This document shows, piece after piece, positions 43,485-53,033 of a stretch of DNA of 64,000 nucleotides. Under the pieces are notes generated by a model. That model was not told the origin of the DNA and did not search any database. It saw nothing but the letters and a program-made list of their open reading frames with translations. Position 1 is the stretch's first letter. Every line of letters begins with the position of its first letter. The DNA is from Bacillus sp. THAF10 (GTDB lineage Bacteria; Bacillota; Bacilli; Bacillales; Bacillaceae_I): NCBI RefSeq assembly GCF_009363695.1, contig NZ_CP045403.1:1592001-1656000 (forward strand), written 5' to 3'. A program made the translations under genes and the position numbers.

Positions 43485-43697
43485 ATGAAAAAAATAGAAG
43501 CATCGATGGCAGGTACAGTTTGGAAGGTACTAGTTCAAGCTGGGGAGGAAGTAAAAGCTGGTCAAACGGTCATTATTTTAGAATCTATGAAAATGGAAAT
43601 ACCTGTTGAAGTGATGATGGATGGTACTGTTGCTGCCATTAATATCGCAGAGGGCGACTTCGTTAATGACGGAGACATTTTATTGGAACTAGAATAA
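43485..43697 (+). CDS. Small biotin carrier (biotin/lipoyl attachment) protein
   Basis: A 70-aa stand-alone biotinyl domain; the biotinylation motif ESMKMEI has its Lys at about residue 36. It resembles B. subtilis YngHB (BLAP). ATG behind CAGGAGGAAAATGA. Flanked by the carboxylase and carboxyltransferase genes of the same enzyme. Confidence 0.92.
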   Translation: MKKIEASMAGTVWKVLVQAGEEVKAGQTVIILESMKMEIPVEVMMDGTVAAINIAEGDFVNDGDILLELE

Positions 43698-43736
43698 CAG
43701 CTCTGACAACAAGGATGGGAGAAACGGAGGATACTT

Positions 43737-45281
43737 ATGATAAAAACTGCAAATGAGCTTGAAAAGGAGTTTCAGGAAACAGTTGATACGATTAAAAGTG
43801 GCGGAAGTGAAAAATACCATGCCAAGTTAAGGGAACAAAACAAGCTATTTGTCCGTGATCGTCTTGCCCTATTATTTGATAACGGCCAGTATGAAGAGGA
43901 CGGCCTTTTTGCGAACAATAAAGCACAAGGGTTACCAGCAGATGGAGTCGTCTGTGCCATAGGGAAAGTGAATGGACAAACGGTTTGTGTGATGGCTAAT
44001 GATTCTACTATTAAAGCTGGTTCATGGGGAGCGCGGACGGTAGAAAAAATAATCAGAATACAAGAAACAGCGGAGAAGCTGAAGGTTCCTATTTTGTATC
44101 TTGTGGATTCTGCGGGTGCAAGAATCACAGACCAATTGGATATGTTTCCAAACCGCCGTGGTGCAGGAAAAATCTTTTATAATCAAGTAAAGCTTTCCGG
44201 AATGGTACCGCAAATTTGCTTGCTTTTTGGTCCATCAGCTGCTGGTGGTGCTTACATTCCAGCTTTCTGTGACATTGTTGTCATGGTAGATGGCAATGCT
44301 TCCATGTATCTTGGCTCACCAAGAATGGCTGAAAAAGTTATTGGGGAAAAAGTGACATTGGAAGAAATGGGTGGAGCGAGAATGCACTGCTCTGTAAGTG
44401 GATGTGGGGACGTGCTTGCAGCTACGGAAGAAGAAGCTATTTCTCATGCGCGCAACTACCTAAGCTATTTCCCTGCAAGTTACCAAGAAGTTTCTAAAGA
44501 AGTGGAGCCTGTTGCGCCAAAAGAAGGACGTTCTCTAACGGATATTATTCCCGTTAATCAGAACGCTCCCTTTGATATGTACGAAGCAATTGATCAGTTG
44601 ATTGATGCCAATAGCTTCTTTGAAATTAAAAAGCTATTTGCCCCAGAATTGATTACTGGCCTAGCCAGAATAGATGGCAAAGTTGTAGGTATTATTGCAA
44701 ACCAGCCTAAAGTAAAAGGTGGCGTGCTATTTGTAGATTCAGCTGACAAAGGTGCTAAGTTTATTCAGCTTTGTGATGCTTACCATATACCTCTACTATT
44801 TTTAGCGGATGTTCCAGGCTTTATGATTGGTACCAAGGTAGAACGAGCAGGAATTATTCGTCATGGAGCAAAGTTAATCGCTGCCATGAGCTCTGCTACT
44901 GTTCCAAAAATCTCAGTGGTAGTTAGGAAAGCTTATGGAGCAGGTCTTTATGCGATGGCAGGCCCTGCATTTGAGCCAGATTGTTGTATTGCCTTACCAA
45001 CAGCGCAGATTGCGGTAATGGGACCTGAAGCAGCAGTGAATGCAGTGTATTCTAATAAGATTAATGAAATTGAAGATCCAAAGGAAAGAATCGCTTATGT
45101 TCAGCAAAAGCATCAAGAATATAAAGAACATATCGATATTTACAAGCTTGCTTCAGAAATGATTGTTGATGATATCGTGCAGGCGAAGGACCTGAGAGAT
45201 GTCTTAATCAATCGATTCCATTACTATTCCAGCAAGCAGATGACTTTCTCGCAACGCAAGCACCCTGTTTACCCGGTTTAA
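43737..45281 (+). CDS. Acyl-CoA carboxyltransferase beta subunit
   Basis: A 514-aa carboxyltransferase of the PccB/MmdA/YngE family transferring the carboxyl group from biotin to an acyl-CoA. Both crotonase-like halves are present: FGPSAAGGAYIPAFCDIVVMV with YLGSPRMAEKVIGEKV, and C-terminal ADVPGFMIGTKVERAGIIRHGAKL and KAYGAGLYAMAGPAFEPD. Candidate substrates are propionyl- or methylcrotonyl-CoA; sequence alone does not decide. Third gene of the operon, followed by a terminator. Confidence 0.92.
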   Translation: MIKTANELEKEFQETVDTIKSGGSEKYHAKLREQNKLFVRDRLALLFDNGQYEEDGLFANNKAQGLPADGVVCAIGKVNGQTVCVMANDSTIKAGSWGARTVEKIIRIQETAEKLKVPILYLVDSAGARITDQLDMFPNRRGAGKIFYNQVKLSGMVPQICLLFGPSAAGGAYIPAFCDIVVMVDGNASMYLGSPRMAEKVIGEKVTLEEMGGARMHCSVSGCGDVLAATEEEAISHARNYLSYFPASYQEVSKEVEPVAPKEGRSLTDIIPVNQNAPFDMYEAIDQLIDANSFFEIKKLFAPELITGLARIDGKVVGIIANQPKVKGGVLFVDSADKGAKFIQLCDAYHIPLLFLADVPGFMIGTKVERAGIIRHGAKLIAAMSSATVPKISVVVRKAYGAGLYAMAGPAFEPDCCIALPTAQIAVMGPEAAVNAVYSNKINEIEDPKERIAYVQQKHQEYKEHIDIYKLASEMIVDDIVQAKDLRDVLINRFHYYSSKQMTFSQRKHPVYPV

Positions 45282-45287
45282 CCATTA

Positions 45288-45320
45288 GTTCAGGCCCAAT
45301 TACGGGCTTGAACTTTTTTA
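45288..45320 (+). terminator. Terminator of the carboxylase operon
   Basis: GTTCAGGCCC-AATTAC-GGGCTTGAACTTTTTT. Confidence 0.9.
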
Positions 45321-45349
45321 ATCGTGTTTTATATAGAAGGATTAATTGG

Positions 45350-45355
45350 TACAAT
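45350..45355 (+). promoter_or_regulatory. Extended -10 promoter of panE
   Basis: TACAAT preceded by TGG, about 32 nt before the panE start. Confidence 0.5.
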
Positions 45356-45386
45356 AACAACAAATAGGTAATAAGAAGGAGTTTGT

Positions 45387-46304
45387 ATGAGGATTGCCAT
45401 TATTGGCGGAGGTGCAATAGGGCTTTTATTCTCTTATCATCTTCGCAAAGAGTTTCACGTCACTTTATATGTTAGAAGAGACGAGCAGCTTGCAAGAATT
45501 AGAGAGGAAGGAATCACACAATATAAAGAAGGAAAAGCTTGCAAACGGGATGTAAAAGTAGCTTTGATGGAGGAAGATACAGTCTTTTGTGAGGAGATTA
45601 TTCTTGTTGCTGTTAAACAATATTCCCTTCCGAAGCTAATGGAGAAGATTAAGAATCAGGCAATAGACAAAACGGTTCTATTTTTACAAAACGGAATGTC
45701 GCATCTAGGGCATTTGGAAGATTTCAAACAGAAAGAAGTATTGCTAGGGGTCGTGGAGCACGGGGCAAAAAAACGAAGTGATGCAGCATATGAATGGACA
45801 GGAGTAGGTCAAACTAAGATTGCTGCTTTTCATTCGAGTGTAAACATAGAAAATATCCCTTTCTTAAATATTTGGCAGCAGCTACTGGGAGATGTCTTTC
45901 CTCTTGTATTTGAAAGAGACTATCATGATATGTTGATGTCAAAATTAATGGTAAATGCACTCATTAACCCAATCACTGCCATCCACCATGTGAAAAATGG
46001 TGAACTGTTACAAAATCCTCATTTATATAGCTTGATGAAATTGCTGTATAAGGAAGTGGACTTTTTAATCTCTCCAGATAAAAGAGAGGAAAAGTGGGAG
46101 CATGTGAAAAAGATTTGCCAAACAACTTCCTCTAATTTCTCGTCAATGGAAAGAGATATAAGGGAAGGAAGAAAAACAGAAGTTGATGCCATTTTAGGCT
46201 ACATTTTAAATTTAGGAAAAAAACAAGGAAAAGCGCTCCCTATTACAGAATGTATGTATCAAAGCATTAAAGCTATGGAATGGAAACAGACAAGCGGCAT
46301 CTAA
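45387..46304 (+). CDS. panE: 2-dehydropantoate 2-reductase
   Basis: NADPH-dependent reduction of ketopantoate to pantoate in pantothenate/CoA synthesis. The N-terminal dinucleotide-binding motif IAIIGGGAIGLLFSYHL is intact; NGMSHLGHLE and the catalytic Lys region MSKLMVNALINPITAIHHVKNG are typical. 305 aa. ATG behind GAAGGAGTTTGT. It corresponds to B. subtilis ylbQ/panE. Confidence 0.93.
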   Translation: MRIAIIGGGAIGLLFSYHLRKEFHVTLYVRRDEQLARIREEGITQYKEGKACKRDVKVALMEEDTVFCEEIILVAVKQYSLPKLMEKIKNQAIDKTVLFLQNGMSHLGHLEDFKQKEVLLGVVEHGAKKRSDAAYEWTGVGQTKIAAFHSSVNIENIPFLNIWQQLLGDVFPLVFERDYHDMLMSKLMVNALINPITAIHHVKNGELLQNPHLYSLMKLLYKEVDFLISPDKREEKWEHVKKICQTTSSNFSSMERDIREGRKTEVDAILGYILNLGKKQGKALPITECMYQSIKAMEWKQTSGI

Positions 46305-46359
46305 TCATCCGGTACAGTTTCATCAGCTTGTGAACTTATATGAAACGAGGTTGTTTTTT

Positions 46360-46749
46360 ATGTCGGAATTGGTAGTAGGCTTAGTGGCTACATTTGTAAC
46401 CATCCCAATAATTGCATTGTTCCTTTTTTATACTCTTGCTAAATTTATCACAAAAAATAATAAAAAGGCCTTTCACCTAGCAATCGATGGGACTACTTTC
46501 TTTTTTATTTTGGCCGTTCATTTTTTATTGGTGATTATTTGGAATCAAACCATGCTTTGGGTGGTCATGATTATCCTTTTGTTCAGCGCATTCCTTGTGG
46601 TGCTTGCCAATTATATCGTCAAACAAGAAATAGAGTTGAAAAGAGTGATAAAGGGATTTTGGAGACTAAATTTTCTTATGTTTTTCGTCGTTTATTCTCT
46701 CCTTTCCGTCTTCGGTATTCTCCAAAGAGTATATCACTCTTTTGTGTAA
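46360..46749 (+). CDS. DUF3397 family membrane protein
   Basis: A 129-aa protein with four predicted membrane helices (starting near residues 3, 38, 62 and 103), matching DUF3397, which commonly lies between panE and bshC in Bacillaceae. Function unknown. GTG at 46330 is in frame, but the ATG at 46360 follows GAGGTTGTTTTTT and gives MSELVVGLV. Confidence 0.8.
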   Translation: MSELVVGLVATFVTIPIIALFLFYTLAKFITKNNKKAFHLAIDGTTFFFILAVHFLLVIIWNQTMLWVVMIILLFSAFLVVLANYIVKQEIELKRVIKGFWRLNFLMFFVVYSLLSVFGILQRVYHSFV

Positions 46750-46759
46750 GCAATATTTT

Positions 46760-46787
46760 TTGAATGTATAACAATCAGTGCTATACT
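46760..46787 (+). promoter_or_regulatory. Promoter of bshC
   Basis: TTGAAT, 16 bp, TATACT with an extended TGC; about 45 nt before the start. Confidence 0.55.
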
Positions 46788-46831
46788 CATAAAGACTTAG
46801 CATATATGAACGATTAGAAAGGACGTACTTT

Positions 46832-48460
46832 ATGAATGTAGTAGAAATATCTCTCCCTACTATTAATAAATTTTCATCCGCTTACATGGAGGGAGAAGAA
46901 AGCATCCTACGCTTCTTCACGTATAATCCCCATATTCAGCATACATATGAAAAAAGAAAAGAAAGCTTGAATAATAGAAACTATCCTAGAAATGAGCTTG
47001 CAGAACATCTTTTAGCATACAATGCATATTTTGATGCAGATCATCACACAAAAACAAATATTGAAAGATTAAAGGAAGCGAAAACGCAAGTAGTTATTGG
47101 CGGCCAACAGGCTGGTTTATTAACTGGACCTATTTATTCTATTTCTAAGATTATCAGTATCATCAAACTTGCTAGCGAACAAGAAGAAAAACTAGGGGTG
47201 CCTGTCATTCCTGTCTTTTGGATTGCTGGGGAGGATCACGATTATCAAGAAATTAATCATGTGTATTCTCCACTCGGGGAGAAAATGGAGAAATATGCTT
47301 TTTCTCTAAAGGGATCTGGTAAAAAAATGGTCTCTGAACTTGAGTTTAATAAGGAAGAATTGAAGGAATGGGCTAAAGAGGTAGTGAAAAGCTTTGGAGA
47401 AACTGCCCATACAGTGAACATTATCTCTTCGCTTGAAGATGCTCTTATTAAGTCTCAAAGCATTACCGACTTTTTTGCACACATCATAACTGAATTATTT
47501 AAAGGAACCGGTTTAGTTCTTGTAAATGCTTCTGACAAAAACTTAAGGAAAATTGAAACAAAATTCTTTTTAGAGCTCTTAGAAAAAAATAAAGAAATAA
47601 CCAAAGGAGTTTTACACAGTCAGGAAAATCTCGAAAATCTCGGATATGCCCCACTCCTTGAAGTGAGCGAGGATTCGATGAACCTTTTTTATCATCGTAA
47701 TGGGGAGAGAGAGCTCCTTTATTGGAATGAAAAAGAAGCGTACGCCACAACGAAAGATTCCGGCCTGAAGCTAACCTTGGAAGAACTTAAAAAGAAAATG
47801 GAAGAAGCTCCTGCACATTTTTCCAATAATGTTGTCACGAGACCCTTAATGCAAGAATTTCTGTTTCCAACACTGGCGTTTATCGGTGGTCCTGGAGAAA
47901 TCAGCTATTGGGCAGAATTAAAGGATAGCTTTGAGGCTGTAAATTTAGAGATGCCCCCTGTTGTTCCAAGAATTTCTCTCACTTTCCTTGAACGGCATGT
48001 AGAAGCTTCATTAAAAAATCTAGAAGAGTCATTAACAGATGTACTAGAGAACGGTCTAGAAAGCAAAAAGAAAGCTTGGTTGTATCAAACAGAATTGCAT
48101 CAATTAGAAGAAAAGCTAGCTCATTATCAAAAAGAATACCAAGAAGTGCATATGAAATTTAAAGACTTAGGCAATGATATGATGCCCCATCTTGAACCTG
48201 CTTTTGATAAAAACTGGCGTCTTATTGACAGGCAGTTCTCCTATTTACAACGTTTGATGGAACGATCTGCTTATGAAAAACATGAAAACATCATGAAAAA
48301 ATATGAAAAAGTGGAGCTTGCGCTACGGCCGCAAGGGATGCCGCAGGAAAGAGTTTGGAATATCTTTTATTTCCTGAACACCTATGGAACCGACCTCATC
48401 CATAGAGTCTGTCAACTTCCACTCCACCACAACGGAAAACATAAAGTAATTAAATTATAG
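46832..48460 (+). CDS. bshC: Bacillithiol biosynthesis cysteine-adding enzyme BshC
   Basis: Adds cysteine to glucosaminyl-malate, the last step of bacillithiol synthesis. The nucleotidyltransferase-like Rossmann core shows VVIGGQQAGLLTGPIYSISKI and VFWIAGEDHDYQEINHV; a long C-terminal coiled coil follows (about 410-470). 542 aa, usual length. ATG behind AGAAAGGACGTACTTT. It corresponds to yllA, just upstream of mraZ as in B. subtilis. Confidence 0.95.
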   Translation: MNVVEISLPTINKFSSAYMEGEESILRFFTYNPHIQHTYEKRKESLNNRNYPRNELAEHLLAYNAYFDADHHTKTNIERLKEAKTQVVIGGQQAGLLTGPIYSISKIISIIKLASEQEEKLGVPVIPVFWIAGEDHDYQEINHVYSPLGEKMEKYAFSLKGSGKKMVSELEFNKEELKEWAKEVVKSFGETAHTVNIISSLEDALIKSQSITDFFAHIITELFKGTGLVLVNASDKNLRKIETKFFLELLEKNKEITKGVLHSQENLENLGYAPLLEVSEDSMNLFYHRNGERELLYWNEKEAYATTKDSGLKLTLEELKKKMEEAPAHFSNNVVTRPLMQEFLFPTLAFIGGPGEISYWAELKDSFEAVNLEMPPVVPRISLTFLERHVEASLKNLEESLTDVLENGLESKKKAWLYQTELHQLEEKLAHYQKEYQEVHMKFKDLGNDMMPHLEPAFDKNWRLIDRQFSYLQRLMERSAYEKHENIMKKYEKVELALRPQGMPQERVWNIFYFLNTYGTDLIHRVCQLPLHHNGKHKVIKL

Positions 48461-48462
48461 GG

Positions 48463-48492
48463 AAAGCAGCGGAAATTCCGTTGCTTTTTTTT
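48463..48492 (+). terminator. Terminator after bshC
   Basis: AAAGCAGCGGAA-ATT-CCGTTGCTTTTTTTT. Confidence 0.9.
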
Positions 48493-48670
48493 ATGTCTTT
48501 TTTCTGACAATCAAACAAAATAAAAAGGACTGTTTTTGTAGAAACAAAGAAAAACAACACAGTTTTAAGCTCAGTCGAAGCCAAAAAAAGTCAAGTTCAT
48601 CCCGAATTCGTTCTTTTGTCAAAAAATGTTGTAAAAAGATGAAAAACGAAAAAAAATTAGGCTTAAAGGA

Positions 48671-48699
48671 TTTTCTTTTAGGGAAGAGAATAGTACAAT
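48671..48699 (+). promoter_or_regulatory. Promoter of mraZ / dcw cluster
   Basis: TTTTCT, 17 bp, TACAAT. The -35 is poor. The 10-bp repeats begin 8 bp after the -10 box. Confidence 0.5.
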
Positions 48700-48706
48700 A
48701 AAGTAA

Positions 48707-48756
48707 GTGGTGAGAAGTGGGGGATTGTGGGGGAAAGTAGAAGAAAGGTGGGAAAG
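48707..48756 (+). promoter_or_regulatory. Five 10-bp repeats, probable MraZ operator
   Basis: Units begin exactly every 10 bp at 48707, 48717, 48727, 48737 and 48747: GTGGTGAGAA, GTGGGGGATT, GTGGGGGAAA, GTAGAAGAAA, GGTGGGAAAG. MraZ is known to bind tandem GTGG/TGGG-type boxes with 10-bp period upstream of its own gene. Confidence 0.7.
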
Positions 48757-48760
48757 CCGA

Positions 48761-49192
48761 ATGTTCATGGGGGAATATAATCATACAATTGATGCAAAAG
48801 GCCGGATGATCGTGCCTGCAAAGTTCCGTGAACACTTAGGTGAAACCTTCGTTCTTACAAGAGGTTTAGACAAATGCCTCTTTGGATACCCACTTTCTGA
48901 TTGGAGTACTGTTGAAGAAAAGTTAAAGCAGCTTCCACTTACGAAAAAGGATGCCCGTGCATTTACACGATTCTTCTTTTCAGGAGCTTCTGAATGTGAA
49001 TTGGACAAACAGGGGCGTGTCAATATTGCTAGCCCGCTTGTTCAATATGCACAACTGGAAAAAGATTGCGTAGTGATTGGAGTATCTAACAGAATTGAAA
49101 TCTGGAGCAGGGAAAACTGGAATGCATTTGTGGAAGAATCGGAAGACTCCTTCGCAGAAATTGCAGAAAACCTCGTGGATTTTGACTTATAA
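48761..49192 (+). CDS. mraZ: Transcriptional regulator MraZ
   Basis: A 143-aa AbrB-like DNA-binding protein with two MraZ domains, controlling the dcw cluster including itself. Typical sequence [22 protein letters not shown], the second [16 protein letters not shown] repeat and the C-terminal [10 protein letters not shown]. The ATG at 48761 has AAAGGTGGGA upstream and gives the B. subtilis length; the frame open from 48707 covers the operator repeats and is not coding. Confidence 0.96.
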   Translation: MFMGEYNHTIDAKGRMIVPAKFREHLGETFVLTRGLDKCLFGYPLSDWSTVEEKLKQLPLTKKDARAFTRFFFSGASECELDKQGRVNIASPLVQYAQLEKDCVVIGVSNRIEIWSRENWNAFVEESEDSFAEIAENLVDFDL

Positions 49193-49305
49193 AAAAGGGA
49201 TAGATTATATACAGCTTGGATAATTCAACAATAACTTAGAGAAAATAGTGAAAGAATTAGCAGCATCAAGAAGTTAACAGCCATGAGCTAGAAAGGCGGT
49301 GGAGA

Positions 49306-50244
49306 ATGTTTCACCATGTAACAGTTTTATTAAATGAATCCGTAGATTCTCTTGCCATTAAAGAAGATGGTATTTATGTGGATTGTACGCTTGGAGGAGC
49401 AGGTCACAGCTCTGAGATTGTGAAGAGGCTTTCTGATAAAGGTAAACTGATTGCTTTCGATCAAGATGACAGCGCGCTCGAACATGCCAAAGGTGTGTTA
49501 CATAACTATCTAGACAGAGTGATCTTTATTAAAAGTAACTTCAAACACCTAAAAGAAAAATTATATGAAGAAGGCATAACGAAAGTAGATGGCGTTCTCT
49601 TTGACCTTGGAGTTTCCTCTCCGCAACTTGATACACCTGAGAGAGGGTTTAGCTACCATCATGATGCGCCATTAGATATGAGGATGGATACGAAAAGTCC
49701 ATTAAGTGCATTTGATGTGGTCAATGAATGGCCGTACGAAAAGCTCGTTCGTATTTTCTTTCAATACGGCGAAGAAAAGTTCTCCAAACAAATTGCTAGA
49801 AAAATTGAAGAATATCGAAAGACAAAACCGATTCCTACCACGTTGGAACTTGTAGAAATTATTAAGGATGGCATTCCGGCACCAGCAAGAAGAACAGGCG
49901 GGCATCCAGCAAAAAGAGTGTTTCAAGCCATCCGAATTGCAGTCAATGATGAGTTAGGTGTGTTTGAGGATGCCATTCATCAAGCAATAGATGTGCTGAA
50001 CCCAGGAGGAAGAGTATGTGTCATCACCTTCCACTCCTTAGAAGATAGAATTTGTAAGGTGGCATTTAAAGAGAAAAGTCAATTGCCCCAGTTACCACCA
50101 GGGTTGCCTATCATTCCGGATGAGTTTCAGCCGATATTAAAGCTTGTATCACGAAAGCCTATCCTGCCAAGTGAAGAAGAGCTAGAAGTAAATAATCGTG
50201 CAAGATCAGCGAAACTGCGAGTTGCAGAAAAAATAAGAGACTAA
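49306..50244 (+). CDS. rsmH: 16S rRNA (cytosine1402-N4)-methyltransferase RsmH
   Basis: SAM-dependent methylation of C1402 in the ribosomal P site. N-terminal [17 protein letters not shown] motif [36 protein letters not shown] and [23 protein letters not shown] are signatures. 312 aa. ATG behind AAAGGCGGTGGAGA. It precedes ftsL, forming the mraZ-rsmH-ftsL-pbpB operon. Confidence 0.97.
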   Translation: MFHHVTVLLNESVDSLAIKEDGIYVDCTLGGAGHSSEIVKRLSDKGKLIAFDQDDSALEHAKGVLHNYLDRVIFIKSNFKHLKEKLYEEGITKVDGVLFDLGVSSPQLDTPERGFSYHHDAPLDMRMDTKSPLSAFDVVNEWPYEKLVRIFFQYGEEKFSKQIARKIEEYRKTKPIPTTLELVEIIKDGIPAPARRTGGHPAKRVFQAIRIAVNDELGVFEDAIHQAIDVLNPGGRVCVITFHSLEDRICKVAFKEKSQLPQLPPGLPIIPDEFQPILKLVSRKPILPSEEELEVNNRARSAKLRVAEKIRD

Positions 50245-50267
50245 AAAAAGAGTCAGGGGGAATGAGG

Positions 50268-50627
50268 ATGAGTAATTTAGCGCATAAAATTCAACGGCAA
50301 CATGAAGAACGTAGACAACAAGCACCAAAAAAGAAAGTCGCAATTAAAAAGCAAGCAAAGATTACCTTAGGGGAAAAAGTGTTAGGTTGTATGTTTGTTG
50401 GAATGGTAGCATTTACGTCGTTAACGATTGTGAATAATCATGTGGAAATTTATCATGTGAACAGAGAAATCCAGACGATGGAAGGTTCTATTGAGTCCCA
50501 ATTAAAAACAAACCGTGAATTAGAATTAAGAGTAGCTGAAGAAAGCAGTTACGAGGTTATTTTAGAAAAAGCCAAGGAGCTTGGCCTTACTTTAAATGGA
50601 AATAATGTTAAGAACGTAGGCAACTAA
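50268..50627 (+). CDS. ftsL: Cell division protein FtsL
   Basis: A 119-aa bitopic division protein: basic cytosolic N-terminus (HKIQRQHEERRQQAPKKK), one membrane helix (about residues 39-57) and an extracellular coiled coil (YHVNREIQTMEGSIESQLKTNRELELRVAEESS) that pairs with DivIC. ATG at 50262 is too close to CAGGGGG; the ATG at 50268 is better placed. Its stop overlaps the pbpB start (TAATG). Confidence 0.92.
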   Translation: MSNLAHKIQRQHEERRQQAPKKKVAIKKQAKITLGEKVLGCMFVGMVAFTSLTIVNNHVEIYHVNREIQTMEGSIESQLKTNRELELRVAEESSYEVILEKAKELGLTLNGNNVKNVGN

Positions 50628-52843
50628 TGAGTACCCAAAACTTAGTTCAAAAAAAGAGAATTCATTTAGGAGCAGCAATTTTACTTGTGTTATTTGCTTT
50701 GCTCTTTTTTCTATTAATTGGGCGTTTTTTCTACCTTCAGGCTACCGGAGAAGCTCATGGTCAAAATCTTTCTGCTGAAGCTAGTGACAGATACAACGTT
50801 AATAAGGAAATCACAGCAACAAGAGGTGCTATTTTAGACCGAACAGGAAAGCCTATCGCTGAAGATACGCCTTCCTTTAATCTCGTTGCTGTGTTAGATG
50901 AAAGCTTGACTGTCGATGAAGAAGAGCCTCGTCATGTTGTCAAACCAGAGGAAACAGCTGCTAAACTCGCTGAAGTTCTTGAAGCTGATTCTGGCATAAT
51001 TTTAGAAAAACTCTTATCAGAAAAAAAACAAGTTGAATTTGGTGCGATCGGAAGAGATTTGCCTCTTTCTGTCAAGAAGGAGATAGAAGATTTAGAGCTT
51101 CCTGGTATTGGTTTTGTAGAAAGCTCCAAACGATTTTATTTCAATGGGAAGTTTGCTAGTCACCTAATCGGTTTTGCAAGACCAAATGATGATGGGGAAA
51201 TTAAAGGAGTATCAGGCTTAGAGAAAATGTTAGAGGATGAATTAAAAGAACAAAATGGCTCATTGTCCGTAAAAACAGATAATAAAGGCTTTAAGCTATC
51301 AATGAATTCTGATGTTTCCTATGCACCTGCCATCAATGGTAATAATGTACATCTTACTTTAGACCGCACGATTCAAACTTTTCTAGAAGAAGCAATGAAC
51401 AATGTGGTGAAAGAGTACCAACCAGAACGAATTATTGCGATTGTAGCTGATCCGAAAACCGGAAAAATTTTAGCGATGGGATCCAGACCGACCTTTGATT
51501 TGAACACAAGAGAAGGACTTACGGATAATTGGAATAATGATGCCATTTCGTACCGCTATGAGCCAGGCTCCACGATGAAGATTTTCTCGCTTGCAGCTGC
51601 GATAGAAGAGGGAGTTTTTAACGGTAACGAGCTATATGAATCAGGCTCCTACAAACTCCCAAATGATCCATTTCCAGTTTATGATCATAATAGAATTGGC
51701 TGGGGAGTTATTTCTTTTAAGGAAGGCGTACAGCGTTCATCCAATGTAGCGTTTGCGTTGCTTGCTGAAAAAATGGGAACAGATAAACTATTAGAATATA
51801 TAAAAGCATTCGGAATGGATAGTCCAACAGGGATAGATCTTCCAGATGAGGTATCAAGTAACATCAACTATCACTATCATCGAGACCGGATATCAACCGC
51901 TTTTGGACAAGGCTCTGCATTTACTCCTATCCAGCAAATTCAAGCGGCAACGGCCATTGCCAATGGTGGGAAAATGATGAGGCCTTACGTGATTAACAAA
52001 ATAGTTAATCCTAATACTAATGAAGTGGTATTAGAAAACAAACCAAAACAACAAGGTAAACCGATTTCTGAGGATACAGCTTCTAAAGTATTAGAAGTGC
52101 TTGAATCTGTAGTGAGTGCGGAAAATGGAACTGGTCGTCCATATAGTGTGGATGGCTATAAGGTCGCTGCAAAAACTGGAACCGCACAAATTCCTGGTCC
52201 TGGAGGCTATTTATCAGGTCATGGAGAGTACATCTATTCCATTATGGGGATGGCTCCCGCAGATGACCCAGAACTTATTATGTATGTTGCAGTAGAAAAG
52301 CCCAAGATTGCGCAGCATGAAAATGGTGCTGGTCCAGTCTCAGGGGTGTTTAATTCTGTGATGAAAAGAAGTCTTCAATACATGAGCATTCAACCTGATG
52401 AGAATCAAGTCTCTACACCGAAAAAGAAGAAGGTAGGTGTGAAGGTTCCTGAGCTTGTTGGGAAGAATGTGACGCAAGTTTCTTCTGAGAGTCAAGGACC
52501 AGACTATGTGGTTGTAGGAGAAGGGAAGGAAATTATCAAACAAAGCCCTCAACCTGGTCAGGAAGTCATTAAAGGAGAGAGAGTCATTTTAATAACAGAG
52601 GCTTCTCCACCTATTCCTGATATGACTGGTTGGAGTCTAAGAGATGTTAGGAAATTATCTAATTTACTTGACCTCGACATTTCTGTAAAGGGCAATGGGT
52701 ATGTGCATGAGCAAAGCATCATACCTGGAACCCCTGTGGAAAAAGGAAATGAACTGACGGTAACCCTTCGTACGAACAGACCGATACCACAAACGGAAGC
52801 AGAAGAGGAAGCTTCCGAAGATAATAATTCAGAGGGTGAATAA
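50627..52843 (+). CDS. pbpB: Penicillin-binding protein 2B
   Basis: Class B septal peptidoglycan transpeptidase (738 aa). N-terminal membrane anchor (about 14-36), dimerisation/pedestal domain, transpeptidase with SxxK (GSTMKIF), SxN (SSNVAF) and KTGT (AAKTGTAQ), then two C-terminal PASTA domains (about 600-720: VPELVGKNVTQVSSESQG, IPDMTGWSLRDVRKLSN). Start ATG overlaps the ftsL stop by one base. A strong terminator follows. Confidence 0.96.
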   Translation: MSTQNLVQKKRIHLGAAILLVLFALLFFLLIGRFFYLQATGEAHGQNLSAEASDRYNVNKEITATRGAILDRTGKPIAEDTPSFNLVAVLDESLTVDEEEPRHVVKPEETAAKLAEVLEADSGIILEKLLSEKKQVEFGAIGRDLPLSVKKEIEDLELPGIGFVESSKRFYFNGKFASHLIGFARPNDDGEIKGVSGLEKMLEDELKEQNGSLSVKTDNKGFKLSMNSDVSYAPAINGNNVHLTLDRTIQTFLEEAMNNVVKEYQPERIIAIVADPKTGKILAMGSRPTFDLNTREGLTDNWNNDAISYRYEPGSTMKIFSLAAAIEEGVFNGNELYESGSYKLPNDPFPVYDHNRIGWGVISFKEGVQRSSNVAFALLAEKMGTDKLLEYIKAFGMDSPTGIDLPDEVSSNINYHYHRDRISTAFGQGSAFTPIQQIQAATAIANGGKMMRPYVINKIVNPNTNEVVLENKPKQQGKPISEDTASKVLEVLESVVSAENGTGRPYSVDGYKVAAKTGTAQIPGPGGYLSGHGEYIYSIMGMAPADDPELIMYVAVEKPKIAQHENGAGPVSGVFNSVMKRSLQYMSIQPDENQVSTPKKKKVGVKVPELVGKNVTQVSSESQGPDYVVVGEGKEIIKQSPQPGQEVIKGERVILITEASPPIPDMTGWSLRDVRKLSNLLDLDISVKGNGYVHEQSIIPGTPVEKGNELTVTLRTNRPIPQTEAEEEASEDNNSEGE

Positions 52844-52853
52844 AGTGCAATTT

Positions 52854-52899
52854 ACTGCTTTGCAGAAGGATGGACACCTCCTTTAGCAAAGCAGTTTTT
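52854..52899 (+). terminator. Terminator after pbpB
   Basis: ACTGCTTTGC ... GCAAAGCAGTTTTT with an inner AAGGA/TCCTT stem; separates the vegetative pbpB operon from spoVD. Confidence 0.9.
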
Positions 52900-53033
52900 C
52901 TGTTCTAAGGTTTCTTTTTGTGAGATGTTGAAAAGTTCTATCCCTTCAAGTACAAGCATATATTACTACGAATATAGTGGGCTCATAGTGGTATGAGCTT
53001 TCGATGCAAACTTTTAAAGGGGGAACGGAATAG

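Noticed and set aside
42108..45281. Carboxylase operon as recently acquired foreign DNA
   Set aside because: Codon and base use look like the neighbours and there are no mobile-element genes or flanking repeats at its edges; repeat R5 lies beyond ylbP and is found elsewhere too.
52950..53000. Sigma-E promoter of spoVD
   Set aside because: GCATAT and GAATATAG-like boxes occur, but no pair has acceptable spacing, so none is claimed.
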